Below, in pieces: positions 42,424-51,337 of a stretch of 64,000 nt of DNA; within the stretch, counting starts at the first letter, position 1, and each line of letters begins with the position of its first letter. The DNA is from Rhizobium sp. CCGE531 (lineage in GTDB: Bacteria > Pseudomonadota > Alphaproteobacteria > Rhizobiales > Rhizobiaceae): positions 496,001 through 560,000 of the forward strand of contig NZ_CP032685.1 of the NCBI RefSeq assembly GCF_003627795.1, given 5' to 3'. The position numbers and the translations under genes are program-made. The notes under the pieces were generated by a model. It was not told the DNA's origin and searched no databases. It saw only the letters and a list, made by a program, of their open reading frames with translations.

Positions 42424-43143
42424 CTATAAGGAAATCCCGCTTATGTGATGCTGCCATTGCGGCTCTGCCGCGACCCTTGATGTCGCGATAGCCCATTGAA
42501 AATCCCCGCTTTCTTCGCCGGCGGTCTGGCCGGAACGGATGAAAATCGGTTCGCCAGATACCTGGCATTCGATGCTAGAGGTTGTGTCATCGGGTGCGAG
42601 TGTCACGCTTTGCGGGTCGGCCAGAAAGCCCTGGCCAAGGCATTTCAGCGCAGCCTCCTTCTGAACCCAGCAGGCGAGGAAAGCATCGTGGCGATGTCGC
42701 GCGTCCAGTTGCCGAACTTGATCGAGCTCGTGTTCGGAAAGGATCATCGGCAGGATCTCGTAGGCTTCCTTCTCCGAAAATGCATCGAAGCGCTCGATAT
42801 CGATGCCGATGCGGCCGCCGCGACAGATCGCGAGCACCACTCGATCGCGCGCATGCGAAATATTGAAGTCGATATCGGGATAGTCGGACAGATAGGGTCT
42901 GCCCGACCGAGTAATCGCAATAGAGAGCGTCTGCGGCGCGCACGCGAGCAGACTGCCGAGGATGCGACGACAAAGGAACCGCCCGGCAACGAAAAGACGC
43001 CGCGCTTCGGCCGATCGAAATGCCGCCGCACGGTGTCTTTCCGGTTCGCTCAATATCCAGTCCGGGGCATCAAATCCCTCGCGCAGATGCAGGCTATGGA
43101 GCTCGACCTGCACGACGCATTCTCCCTCTCGGAGGATGGCCAC
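42424..43143 (-). CDS. 4'-phosphopantetheinyl transferase (Sfp/EntD-like)
   Basis: A 239-residue protein of the Sfp superfamily. The magnesium/CoA motifs are visible: NFNISHARDRVVLAI, then IGIDIERFDAFSEKEAYEIL and WVQKEAALKCLGQG. It should attach the phosphopantetheine arm to the Ser of the NRPS carrier domain. The start is a GTG directly behind the monooxygenase stop; an alternative GTG about 30 bases further has a better GGGAG ribosome site. It is the last gene of the NRPS-hydroxylase operon on the minus strand. Confidence 0.9.
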   Translation of the reverse strand: MAILREGECVVQVELHSLHLREGFDAPDWILSEPERHRAAAFRSAEARRLFVAGRFLCRRILGSLLACAPQTLSIAITRSGRPYLSDYPDIDFNISHARDRVVLAICRGGRIGIDIERFDAFSEKEAYEILPMILSEHELDQVRQLDARHRHDAFLACWVQKEAALKCLGQGFLADPQSVTLAPDDTTSSIECQVSGEPIFIRSGQTAGEESGDFQWAIATSRVAAEPQWQHHISGISL

Positions 43144-43144
43144 T

Positions 43145-44464
43145 TTATTCAGCCGCCTGTCCCAGATGCGAGGAGATTTCCGACGAATGTCCTTGTGTTT
43201 CCCACTGAACGATGGGATCGAGCTGGCCGATATTGAAATACTGGCGGCCGAGCAGGGCGTTGGCGATGACAGCGCTGCGCCACGCGGTCAGGCTGAGTTG
43301 CGGTTCCGCAATGCCGTGGCTATGGCGGCCGGCATTGAGAACGAAGATGCGGTTTTCGCGCGGGCCGTCCCATGCCAACGAGAAGTCGCTTTCCAGCACC
43401 GGCTCGCCGATGGAGCTCAGTTCGATGCGATTTTCGAGCGAATGCAGGAATTCCGGAAGCACAAAGCGATAGCCGGTCGCAAGGACGATCATGTCGACCG
43501 CCAGCGTTTCGATGCTGTCATCGAAGCCGTTGCGCATGGTCAACGCGATTTCGGGGCCATCCTGCTCGGCCGCAATGACGTTGCGGAAAGGACGCAGCGA
43601 TATGCCGTGATCCGGAGCACCTGCGGTTTCGAGCTTGCGTTCATAGAACCGGCGATAGAGCTTTTTCAAAGTGGAGGCGGAAACGCCGTCGCTCGCCAGC
43701 ACCTGCCGGCGCGTATGGGTGAGCCGCAGCTCCTCGGGTAGCCCGTGGAAGCGTTCCATATAGGCCGGCGTGAACAGCTCGTTGGTAAAGGGCGTGGCAT
43801 CGAGCGGCTCGAAATTCGGTCGGCGGCTGATCCAGTGAATGGTCGAGACGGCGTTCAGATCCAGGAGGGCATCGACGATCTCGGCGCCGCTCTGGCCGCC
43901 GCCGATAACGGCAACGCGCGGAGCCTTGACATCGCCGAGGCGTTGGGCCGCTTCGCTGCTATGGAAGGTCATCGATTTCGGCAGTTGCTCTGCCCAAGCC
44001 GGGCGCGCAGGAACCTTGCCGACACCGACGGAAAGATTGCGGGCGCCGATTGCGCCATCGTCGGTGGCGACGGAGAAGAAGCCATCATTGGCATGGACTT
44101 CACGCACGCTGGCGCCGAAGCGGAGCGAGGTCAGCCCGCGCGCGACCCATCCGAGATAATCGGCGAATTCCTTGCGCGGAACGGCTTCATATTCTGCATT
44201 GAGAAACTGATAAAAGCGTTTATGGGCAACAAGATAGGAGAGAAAGCTCCAGGGACTCGTCGGGTTGGTCGCGGTTACCAGATCCTTGAGGATGGAGGTC
44301 TGCATTTCGGCGCCCGGCAGCATCATCCCCGGATGCCATGCAAAGGATGGGCGCCGCTCGAAGAAGCGGACCGAGAGTTCCGGGAGGGAGTCGAGCTGGG
44401 CGGCAAGGCTGAGGTTGAACGGACCAATTCCGGCCCCGGCGAGGTCGAGCACGTGCGATGTCAT
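43145..44464 (-). CDS. L-lysine/L-ornithine N-monooxygenase
   Basis: A 439-residue flavoprotein from MTSHVLDLAGAGIGPFNLSL; 24 more codons are open upstream but overlap the NRPS end. The FAD site is GAGIGPFNLS, the NADPH site VIGGGQSGAEIVDALL, and the C-terminal ATGYRFVLPEF motif completes the N-hydroxylase family pattern (IucD, SidA, PvdA, VbsO). It hydroxylates the side-chain amine of lysine or ornithine as the first step of a hydroxamate. The substrate is not certain; the LysA-like gene in the facing operon argues for lysine. It follows the NRPS gene after 35 bases. Confidence 0.92.
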   Translation of the reverse strand: MTSHVLDLAGAGIGPFNLSLAAQLDSLPELSVRFFERRPSFAWHPGMMLPGAEMQTSILKDLVTATNPTSPWSFLSYLVAHKRFYQFLNAEYEAVPRKEFADYLGWVARGLTSLRFGASVREVHANDGFFSVATDDGAIGARNLSVGVGKVPARPAWAEQLPKSMTFHSSEAAQRLGDVKAPRVAVIGGGQSGAEIVDALLDLNAVSTIHWISRRPNFEPLDATPFTNELFTPAYMERFHGLPEELRLTHTRRQVLASDGVSASTLKKLYRRFYERKLETAGAPDHGISLRPFRNVIAAEQDGPEIALTMRNGFDDSIETLAVDMIVLATGYRFVLPEFLHSLENRIELSSIGEPVLESDFSLAWDGPRENRIFVLNAGRHSHGIAEPQLSLTAWRSAVIANALLGRQYFNIGQLDPIVQWETQGHSSEISSHLGQAAE

Positions 44465-44498
44465 GATGCAGCTCCAGAATATGATGACGAAAGAGGGG

Positions 44499-47400
44499 TT
44501 ACTTGATGATGCCGGCGGACAGGGAGCTCGGCGCAAAAGCGTGATCGAGCCGTCGCGCGAAACGCTGGTGGAAGGGCGTCTTGCCGATGATCGTCAGATG
44601 GTTGGTGCCGGTGACGATTTCCGAGGCGGTGGCGTTTTGCGAATAGCGCCGCCAGTCGATGACATTGAGGGCGCGTGTGAGGGAATCCTCGGCCGCGAAA
44701 GCGTGGATGCGGAAATCGGATTGCTCAAGGCGGTAGTTTCGGAAGATCATCGCGTTGTCGATGAGGATCCAGAACGTGTGCTCTTCCGAGCCGATGTCCG
44801 GACCGTCCGTCGGCAGCTTGACGTTATGCTTGACGACATGGTGGAGGAACTGTTCGTAGACCTCCTCGTTCATGGCGGCGAAAAGCCTCTTCCAATCCTC
44901 GCGCATCGGCGTCGTTGCCAACCAGCCTTGAACGGCGGCATGGGTGCGGTCCCGGATACCATCTTCGAAGCGTGGCATGATGCCGACGGTGAATTCCTCG
45001 TCCATGTCGCAAACATCGACCATGCCGATCATACGCAGATCGATGTCGTTGCCGAGCTGACGGGCAGCCTCATAGGCAAGCAGTCCGCCCCAGGACCAGC
45101 CGAGGAAGGCGCAGGGGCGACCCTTGGCTTTTTTGCGCACGGCCTCGGCATAGCGTGCGGTGATATCCTCGACGCGGGTGCTCAGTGTCTTGGTTTCGGT
45201 CAACGAATAGCAGATGAAGCCGGTTGCCGGTTGTTCCGGGCCGAGATAGTCGACCAGGCGCATATATTCGCGCGTGCTGACGAGGAGACCGGGGAAGCAA
45301 TAGAGCACCGGTCGGTCGCCGTTGCGACGGAGGTAGACCACGTCGACACCGGCCTCGTCGCGATTGCCATCGATCGCGAGTGCCAGATCGCGCACGGTCG
45401 GATGGTTGAACATATCGGCGATCGACAGCGGCCATACGGGATGGCGCATCTTCAGACGCGATACGATGCGCACAGCCGCCAGTGATTGGCCACCTATATC
45501 GAAGAAATTCTCCGTGACACCGATATCGCCGATATCGAGGACTTCCTTCCACGCTGCGAGGATCGCTCTTTCCTTGTCATTGGCCGGCTCGATCATCTCG
45601 CGTTCGATGCGCGGTGCCGGCAGGGCGGCGCGATCCAGCTTGCTGTTCGGTCCCATCGGCAGTCTGTCGATCAGCATGATGGTCTGCGGCACCATATAGT
45701 CGGGCAGGGCCGTCATGGCGGCGCGGCGCAGCTCGGTGACACCAAGGCTTTCGCCTTCGCGGGGCACGACATACGCGACAAGCGAGCTGCGCCCTCCCTC
45801 ATTGTGCAACAGCACGACGGCTTCGGCGACGCGTTGATCCGACCGCAGCACCGCCTCGATCTCGCCGGGCTCGATGCGGAAGCCGCGCAATTTGATCTGG
45901 TGGTCGACACGGCCGGCGAATTCGACGATGCCGTCTTCCCGCCAGCGGCCGAGATCGCCGGATTTATAGAGCCGTCCGTTGGGCGAGAAAGGATCCGGAA
46001 TGAAGCGATCCGCCGTCAGCTCCGGCTGGCCGAGATAGCCGCGCGCGAGACCGCTGCCGCCGATATAGATCTCGCCGATTACACCGACCGGAACGGGTGC
46101 CAGATCGGCATCGAGCACATAGATGCGACGATCACCGACACCGCGGCCGATCGGTGCGACAGTCCCCTCAAAGCGGGTTCCCGCGGGGATCTTCCAGATC
46201 ATCGGGGTCATGATCGTTTCGGTCGGACCATAGCCGTTGATCAGCAGCTGCGCCTTCAGGTTCTCGGTGATCATGTCGAACACCGCCTGCGACAAGGCTT
46301 CGCCGCCGAAGGAGTAGAGCCGCAGCCGCGGTATTTTGCTGTTCTCGCCGGCATATTCGGCAAGGCCACGCACATAGCTCGTGGGCAGGCTGGCATTGTT
46401 GACGCCGTGGCGCTTCATCATCGTGAAGGCATCTTCGGGCGTGGCAAGCTTGTCTTGGGTCAGCACCACGCCGCCGCCTGCCATCAGCGGCACCATCCAG
46501 CGCTCATGGCCGCCGTCGGACGTGAAGGGAAGGACGGGATATTCGCAGGACTCCTCGCTCATCTCGTAGATGCGCAGTGTCGCCTTGCAATGATGCGCCA
46601 GCGGGCCGTGCTCGACCGCGACGCCTTTCGGCACGCCCGTCGAGCCGGAGGTGTAGATCACATAGGCAAGCTGCTGCGGTGCGATCACGGTCGCAGGCGC
46701 TTCGCTGCTTTCTAAGGAAAGGTCGGCGGCGTCGAGATTGAGGAAGGGTGTTGCAATGTCGCTTGGAAGGTTTGCGATGTGGCGAGCGCGGGAAATGACC
46801 AGCGAGAGCCCCGGCGCCGTCAGGATATGGCGATTGCGCGCTTCCGGGTGATCGGGCTCGACCGGCGTGAATGCGCCGCCCGACTTCAGAACGGCCAAAA
46901 TGGCGATGATGGCATCGATCGACTTTTCGAGTGCGATGGCGACGCGTTTTTCCGGTCCGACCCCCAATGCGATCAGGCGGTGCGCCAACCGATTGGCGGC
47001 TGCCTCGAGCTCGCCATGCGTGACCGATTTCTCGCCCTGGGCCACGGCGAAAGCATTCGGCCGTCGTTTTGCCCGCGCGGAGATGACCTCGTGGATGGGC
47101 GTGCCATCGTCCGCTTCCGGCGCATCGGGATAAGGCGCGGAGAGCCGGTCCAGTTCTTCAGGCGAAGCGAACGGAACGTGTTTGATCTGCTCGCCGGGAT
47201 TGGTATTCAGCCGCGCGAGCGCGACGGCAAGATCATCGGCAAAGCGGAGGATCTGCTTTCGGTCATGCTTTTGCGGATCGAAACCGAAGCCGATGCGAAG
47301 CCTGTCATCGGACATGGGGGAAACGGTGATGACCAGTTCGGCGTCGCGGCGTGCCTGGGGTTCGACGAGGCTGCGGATTGCTGCGCCATCGGGCATCGCT

Positions 47401-48476
47401 TCCATGAAGCGAAGGGGAGGCCGCACATCGAGAAGCGTCTTGACGAGGCCGGTCGTGTCGAACAGCTCGTCCCGGCGCAGCAGCGCATCGGCGAGTGCCT
47501 CAAAGGGCAGGGATTGCCGGACGGCGGTCTCGATTTCCTTTGCGAATGCCGTGCGGACGTCGCCCAGCGTCATGGCGCCGTTGAGTTCCGTCGTCAGGAT
47601 CAGCACATCCTCGCTGCGTGCCGCGATCGTCTGTTTTTCCCGTCGAGTGACCAGGCCGATCCTTTGCGTGCCGTGGCCGGAATGCCGGCGAAGGGCGATC
47701 CCGAGTGCGGCGAGAAGGTTGCGGGAGCCTTCCGCGACCGCCTGTACAGGCACTTCAAGCACATGCTCGAACCAGGCCTCATCGACGATGTTTTTTCCCG
47801 CCGATGTCTGTGGCAGCAGCGATGCGATATTCTCTTGCGCAGTCAGCCGCTGGAACCAGAAGTCGACCAGCTCCGGTGCCGGATTGCGCGGCGCGCCATT
47901 ACCGGTCATCCACGACACTGCGTCGGCCAACGTGGTTTCCGCAATGTCTGCCGGCAGGCGGCTGTCGATATTGCGAAGGAAATCCGTTGCCAGCAAATCG
48001 AGCGTCACCGCATCGGCAAGGATGGCATGCAGGGAAAACACGGCGCCGACGACCTGGCCGTTCTGCGTGGCGAGAATGAAGCGCGCCGGATTGCCGTTCG
48101 TCAGGTCAATCGATCGAGCCTGTTCGGTAGTGGCGACTGTGGTCAGCGCCGCGCTCGGATCGTCACCTGCCGCCAGTTCCGTCTCGATGAAGTCGACTGT
48201 GCAATCACTTCTCAGGATCTGTTGAACGGCGCCGCCCGCCCGCGCCTCGAATTCCGATGTGATGAGGGGATGCTGGCGCGAAAGCATCGCAAGAGCTTGT
48301 TGCGCCACAGCAAGAGAGACTGGAGGAAAGGTGATGGCGAGTATTTGCCGTCCATAGACGCCTTCGTTACCCGTCTCCGACAAGAGCCAGATGCGCGATT
48401 GCGTCGGTGATAGCGAGCATTTGGCGACGTAATCGGAGTCATTCACTACTCTAGCGTTCCGATCATGAATGGTCAT
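44499..48476 (-). CDS. One-module NRPS, condensation-adenylation-carrier-thioesterase
   Basis: About 1325 residues from ATG 48476; the frame is open to a TTG at 48533, and ATG 48512 is another option. Numbering from 48533, a condensation domain spans about 40-450, but its active-site motif is LHAILADAV rather than HHxxxDG. The adenylation domain has LAYVIYTSGSTGVPKG (about 625), NGYGPTE, YKSGDLGRW and NSKLDR with its Lys. The carrier motif FFDIGGQSLAAV is near 1014 and the thioesterase Ser is in GWSWGGLLAYEA near 1145. A single module with a thioesterase suggests iterative oligomerisation and release. No MbtH-like gene is seen nearby. Confidence 0.93.
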   Translation of the reverse strand: MTIHDRNARVVNDSDYVAKCSLSPTQSRIWLLSETGNEGVYGRQILAITFPPVSLAVAQQALAMLSRQHPLITSEFEARAGGAVQQILRSDCTVDFIETELAAGDDPSAALTTVATTEQARSIDLTNGNPARFILATQNGQVVGAVFSLHAILADAVTLDLLATDFLRNIDSRLPADIAETTLADAVSWMTGNGAPRNPAPELVDFWFQRLTAQENIASLLPQTSAGKNIVDEAWFEHVLEVPVQAVAEGSRNLLAALGIALRRHSGHGTQRIGLVTRREKQTIAARSEDVLILTTELNGAMTLGDVRTAFAKEIETAVRQSLPFEALADALLRRDELFDTTGLVKTLLDVRPPLRFMEAMPDGAAIRSLVEPQARRDAELVITVSPMSDDRLRIGFGFDPQKHDRKQILRFADDLAVALARLNTNPGEQIKHVPFASPEELDRLSAPYPDAPEADDGTPIHEVISARAKRRPNAFAVAQGEKSVTHGELEAAANRLAHRLIALGVGPEKRVAIALEKSIDAIIAILAVLKSGGAFTPVEPDHPEARNRHILTAPGLSLVISRARHIANLPSDIATPFLNLDAADLSLESSEAPATVIAPQQLAYVIYTSGSTGVPKGVAVEHGPLAHHCKATLRIYEMSEESCEYPVLPFTSDGGHERWMVPLMAGGGVVLTQDKLATPEDAFTMMKRHGVNNASLPTSYVRGLAEYAGENSKIPRLRLYSFGGEALSQAVFDMITENLKAQLLINGYGPTETIMTPMIWKIPAGTRFEGTVAPIGRGVGDRRIYVLDADLAPVPVGVIGEIYIGGSGLARGYLGQPELTADRFIPDPFSPNGRLYKSGDLGRWREDGIVEFAGRVDHQIKLRGFRIEPGEIEAVLRSDQRVAEAVVLLHNEGGRSSLVAYVVPREGESLGVTELRRAAMTALPDYMVPQTIMLIDRLPMGPNSKLDRAALPAPRIEREMIEPANDKERAILAAWKEVLDIGDIGVTENFFDIGGQSLAAVRIVSRLKMRHPVWPLSIADMFNHPTVRDLALAIDGNRDEAGVDVVYLRRNGDRPVLYCFPGLLVSTREYMRLVDYLGPEQPATGFICYSLTETKTLSTRVEDITARYAEAVRKKAKGRPCAFLGWSWGGLLAYEAARQLGNDIDLRMIGMVDVCDMDEEFTVGIMPRFEDGIRDRTHAAVQGWLATTPMREDWKRLFAAMNEEVYEQFLHHVVKHNVKLPTDGPDIGSEEHTFWILIDNAMIFRNYRLEQSDFRIHAFAAEDSLTRALNVIDWRRYSQNATASEIVTGTNHLTIIGKTPFHQRFARRLDHAFAPSSLSAGIIK

Positions 48477-48685
48477 TTCTTCGCCGCTCTCCGTCAATAT
48501 TTCGAAATGCATATTCGGCGTTACAGAATACAATAGTGTATACTTAACAAAGTCTATAAATAGACATTGAGTTTAACTGACCGATTATGCTGACTTTCCT
48601 ATGTCGATAAAATCCGATGTTCCGGAAATTACCTGAATGTAGCTGCATGACGAACGGACGTGGGCGAAATTCAGAGGAATCTTAA

Positions 48686-48708
48686 AAAATATTTTCGGAA
48701 AATATTTT
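48686..48708. promoter_or_regulatory. Perfect 23-bp palindrome in the siderophore promoter
   Basis: AAAATATTTTC (48686-48696), central G, GAAAATATTTT (48698-48708): the arms match at all 11 positions. It lies 93 bases upstream of the acyltransferase start. It does not match the RirA pattern or the usual Irr box, and it is much too long and regular to be chance in this window. Confidence 0.6.
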
Positions 48709-48718
48709 GAATTTCACC

Positions 48719-48733
48719 TGACGTCGTTCGTCA
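48719..48733. promoter_or_regulatory. Candidate iron-responsive operator before the acyltransferase gene
   Basis: TGACGTCGTTCGTCA fits TGA-N9-TCA, 68 bases upstream of the acyltransferase start and 10 bases downstream of the 23-bp palindrome. The arms extend partly (TGACG/CGTCA are complementary over 5 positions), so it is a better dyad than the minimum pattern. Confidence 0.5.
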
Positions 48734-48801
48734 CTGCGGAATGAACGCTTTGTACGGCTTGCCGATTCCACAGGGCGCGGTCTCGAAATAGGGAGAAAAA
48801 G

Positions 48802-49959
48802 ATGGATGCTTCCGTAGCGTTGAGGGGTGAAAAGACGGCGGAGGGATCGTTTGACTTGCGCTTGCCGGCGTCAGGTTTTGTAAGCCATGCTCTCGCTTGT
48901 GTTCAGCCGCTCATCGTGTCGCAGGGGCGGGCATCGGGCAGTTTTTGCGTCGAGCAAAATGGCATTGAGGTTGCCTCTGGCTTTCTCTCAGGCCCCGCCG
49001 CCAACCAATTGGTCTTTGACACCATATCTTCAGCCGCTTTGCCTGCTTTCGGCGAAGATATCGTCAATGCCGTCTCGGAAGCCATTCTCACATGCAATCC
49101 GCACGTGGTTTGCTTCGAGATCGAGCTTGCGGATGACGGCGTTGCGAAGCGCCTGGTAGAAGCGGGCGCGATCGAGCGTCGGGGCGACCGCTTGATCGTG
49201 CGCTCCGAATCCTTCTTTCAGCAGGCAAGATCCTGGATTGGAAGCGTACCCGCTGCCTATCCGGAAGTGCCGGTCCTGACGAACAATGTCCTTCATCCGC
49301 AAAGGCCGCCGAAGCCCGTTGGCCCCGCCTACGAGCGCTTCATTCCCTGGCTGAACACGCAGCTTGGCTTCCATGTCGCCGATATCGACGCCGATCTCCA
49401 GCATTTTCATCGCTGGATGAACGATCCCAGAGTTGCCGTCATATGGGAGGACCGCGGCGATCTTTCCTATCATCGTGATTTCATCGCCCGCCGCCTCGCC
49501 GATCCGCGGACGTTGCCGCTGATCGGAACGTTCGGCGGCGTGCCCTTCGGCTATTTCGAACTCTATTGGGCTAAAGAAGATCGGATCGGCCCGCACTACG
49601 AAGCCGATGGCTATGATCGTGGCTGGCATGTGGCGATCGGCGAAGACGATTTCCGCGGAAAGGCCTTCGTCAGCGCCTGGCTGCCATCGCTGATGCACTA
49701 CATGTTCCTGGCAGATCTGCGCACCCGCCGCATCGTCGGCGAGCCGATCCATCATCATGCCCAGCAGATCCGCAATCTCGATCGCTCAGGTTTCGCCAAG
49801 GTCAAGCACATCCAGTTTCCGCATAAGAAGGCGCTTTTGGTCATGCTGCTGCGCGAGCGCTTCTTTATGGACCGACTGCTGTCGCCGGATCTCACCGGCC
49901 TTTCCGACGAGGATGGTCAGCCCGTTCTGGGTTCTCTGCCGCGAGATGCAGCGCGATGA
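48802..49959 (+). CDS. Siderophore N-acyltransferase (IucB/AlcB-like GNAT)
   Basis: A 385-residue protein. The N-terminal 170 residues are not recognised. From about residue 180 the siderophore acyltransferase domain follows: FHVADIDADLQHFHRWMNDP, YFELYWAKEDRIG, the acyl-CoA loop GEDDFRGKAFVSAWLPSLMH and the terminal FPHKKALLVMLLRERFF. In aerobactin, rhizobactin 1021 and vicibactin such enzymes acylate the N-hydroxylated side chain and so complete the hydroxamate. The acyl donor is unknown. It opens the plus-strand operon and overlaps the MATE gene by ATGA. Confidence 0.9.
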   Translation: MDASVALRGEKTAEGSFDLRLPASGFVSHALACVQPLIVSQGRASGSFCVEQNGIEVASGFLSGPAANQLVFDTISSAALPAFGEDIVNAVSEAILTCNPHVVCFEIELADDGVAKRLVEAGAIERRGDRLIVRSESFFQQARSWIGSVPAAYPEVPVLTNNVLHPQRPPKPVGPAYERFIPWLNTQLGFHVADIDADLQHFHRWMNDPRVAVIWEDRGDLSYHRDFIARRLADPRTLPLIGTFGGVPFGYFELYWAKEDRIGPHYEADGYDRGWHVAIGEDDFRGKAFVSAWLPSLMHYMFLADLRTRRIVGEPIHHHAQQIRNLDRSGFAKVKHIQFPHKKALLVMLLRERFFMDRLLSPDLTGLSDEDGQPVLGSLPRDAAR

Positions 49960-51323
49960 AGGCAGCCGTCGACATGAACGATCCGCGCATCATGCGGCTC
50001 GTTCTGACGGTCGCACTGCCGGCGGTAGCGGGATTGGCCGCGAGCGCCGGCCATCATGCGATCAATGCGATCTTTCTCGGCGCCCTGGGGCCGGTTGTGC
50101 TGGCCGGCATCAGCCTGGTCATGCCGCTCTTTCTGCTTGTCGCCGCTGCAGGTCAGGGGCTCGGCATCGGGCTTGCCACACTTTTGGCGCGCCATCTCGG
50201 CGAGGGCGATCTGAAAGCCGCTTCCTCGGTTGCCGCAACGGCGCTCGCGGCGACGGTTCCGCTCGGCATCGTCCTCTCCACACTGATCTATCTCGGACTA
50301 CCTGATTTCGTCGGCGCACTTGGCGCAGGCGATAATCTTCTTGCCCCGGGACTGGACTACGGACGGCTGCTCGCTTTCGGCATGACGCTCGGGCTTTTGC
50401 AGGCAGTCTGCGATTTCATCGCGATTGCCGAGGGCAATTCACGCTTCTCGATGATCGTACTAATCGCCAGCTTCGCCCTGAACGCCGTCCTCGATCCCGT
50501 TTTCATTTTCCTCTTCAAGCTCGGCGCAGCCGGCGCGGCGCTGGCGACCGTCATTTCCTCCATCGCGGCACTTACCTGCTATCTTGTCTACTTTGTCCGC
50601 AAGTGGGGAGCGGTCAGCATAGCAGGTGGCTTGATACGCTGGCGCCTGTTGCGGCCAATCGCGAGGATCGGCATTCCCGCCGCCGCGACCAGCATTGTGA
50701 CCGGCTTCGGCTTTCTCATCCTGATGCGGGAGGCCGCTGTTCATGGCGGCGATACGGGTGTGGCCGCGACAGCGATCGCTATCCGTCTGATGACTTTGGG
50801 GCAGCTTCCTCTGTTCGGGTTTTGCCTTGGAGCACAGAGCGTCGTCAGCCACGCCTTTGGTGCCGGCGATGCCCAGCGGTTGAAGGCCGTCATCCGCTTC
50901 ATGCTTGCGGTAACCGTACCCGTTGCTTTGCTTTATTCCGCCTTGCTGTTCCTGGCGGCGGAGCCGATGGCGCGCCTGTTCACCGATAGTCCGCAGGTTG
51001 TCAACGAAGCGGTGCCGTGGCTGCGCGCACTCTTTCCGGTCTTCCCGCTGGCAGCCTTTCAATCCGTGCTGCTGGTGATGCTGCAATCGCGGGGCAGGGC
51101 TGGCCTGTCCGCCCTGGTTGGGCTCGCACCGCAAGGCTATCTGCTGATCCCGCTTCTCCTGCTACTGCCGCTGTGGATGGGCTTTGGCGGCGTCTCCGCG
51201 GCACCCGCGGTGGCTGCCATCCTCGCTGCCATCCTCGGCATTTCCGTCGCTCGGCGGGAATGGCTCGCCATTCTGCCGGCGGATGCACCCGATCTGGCCG
51301 GCCAATCGACACTTCACCCCTAA
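49956..51323 (+). CDS. MATE-family efflux protein, probable siderophore exporter
   Basis: A 455-residue membrane protein with 12 predicted helices in two homologous halves. MATE hallmarks include the N-terminal LVLTVALPAVAGLAASAGHH and, in the second half, IGIPAAATSIVTGFGFLILM and GFCLGAQSVVSHAFGAGDAQ. MATE proteins export small amphipathic molecules by cation antiport. Start and stop overlap or abut the neighbouring siderophore genes (ATGA at 49956-49959), so export of the siderophore or an intermediate is the obvious role. ATG at 49974 is an alternative start. Confidence 0.9.
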   Translation: MKAAVDMNDPRIMRLVLTVALPAVAGLAASAGHHAINAIFLGALGPVVLAGISLVMPLFLLVAAAGQGLGIGLATLLARHLGEGDLKAASSVAATALAATVPLGIVLSTLIYLGLPDFVGALGAGDNLLAPGLDYGRLLAFGMTLGLLQAVCDFIAIAEGNSRFSMIVLIASFALNAVLDPVFIFLFKLGAAGAALATVISSIAALTCYLVYFVRKWGAVSIAGGLIRWRLLRPIARIGIPAAATSIVTGFGFLILMREAAVHGGDTGVAATAIAIRLMTLGQLPLFGFCLGAQSVVSHAFGAGDAQRLKAVIRFMLAVTVPVALLYSALLFLAAEPMARLFTDSPQVVNEAVPWLRALFPVFPLAAFQSVLLVMLQSRGRAGLSALVGLAPQGYLLIPLLLLLPLWMGFGGVSAAPAVAAILAAILGISVARREWLAILPADAPDLAGQSTLHP

Positions 51324-51337
51324 CCATGAGGAACGTC

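Larger units (their letters stand above)
48534..48801. promoter_or_regulatory. Divergent promoter of the NRPS and acyltransferase operons
   Basis: A 268-base A+T-rich region between the two biosynthetic operons. It holds a 14-bp perfect palindrome GTCTAT-AA-ATAGAC (48552-48565), a GGAAAT hexamer (48617-48622 region) of the kind recognised as -35 by FecI-type sigma factors, a 23-bp palindrome and a TGA-N9-TCA site, the last two listed separately. This is where the sigma factor at 41668-42258 would be expected to act. Assignment of individual -35/-10 elements is not possible by eye. Confidence 0.55.

Noticed and set aside
46779..48410. Plus-strand frame of 543 codons opposite the NRPS gene
   Set aside because: It is antisense to an unambiguous C-A-T-TE enzyme, and its Arg/Asp/Gly-rich content is that of a codon-bias shadow.
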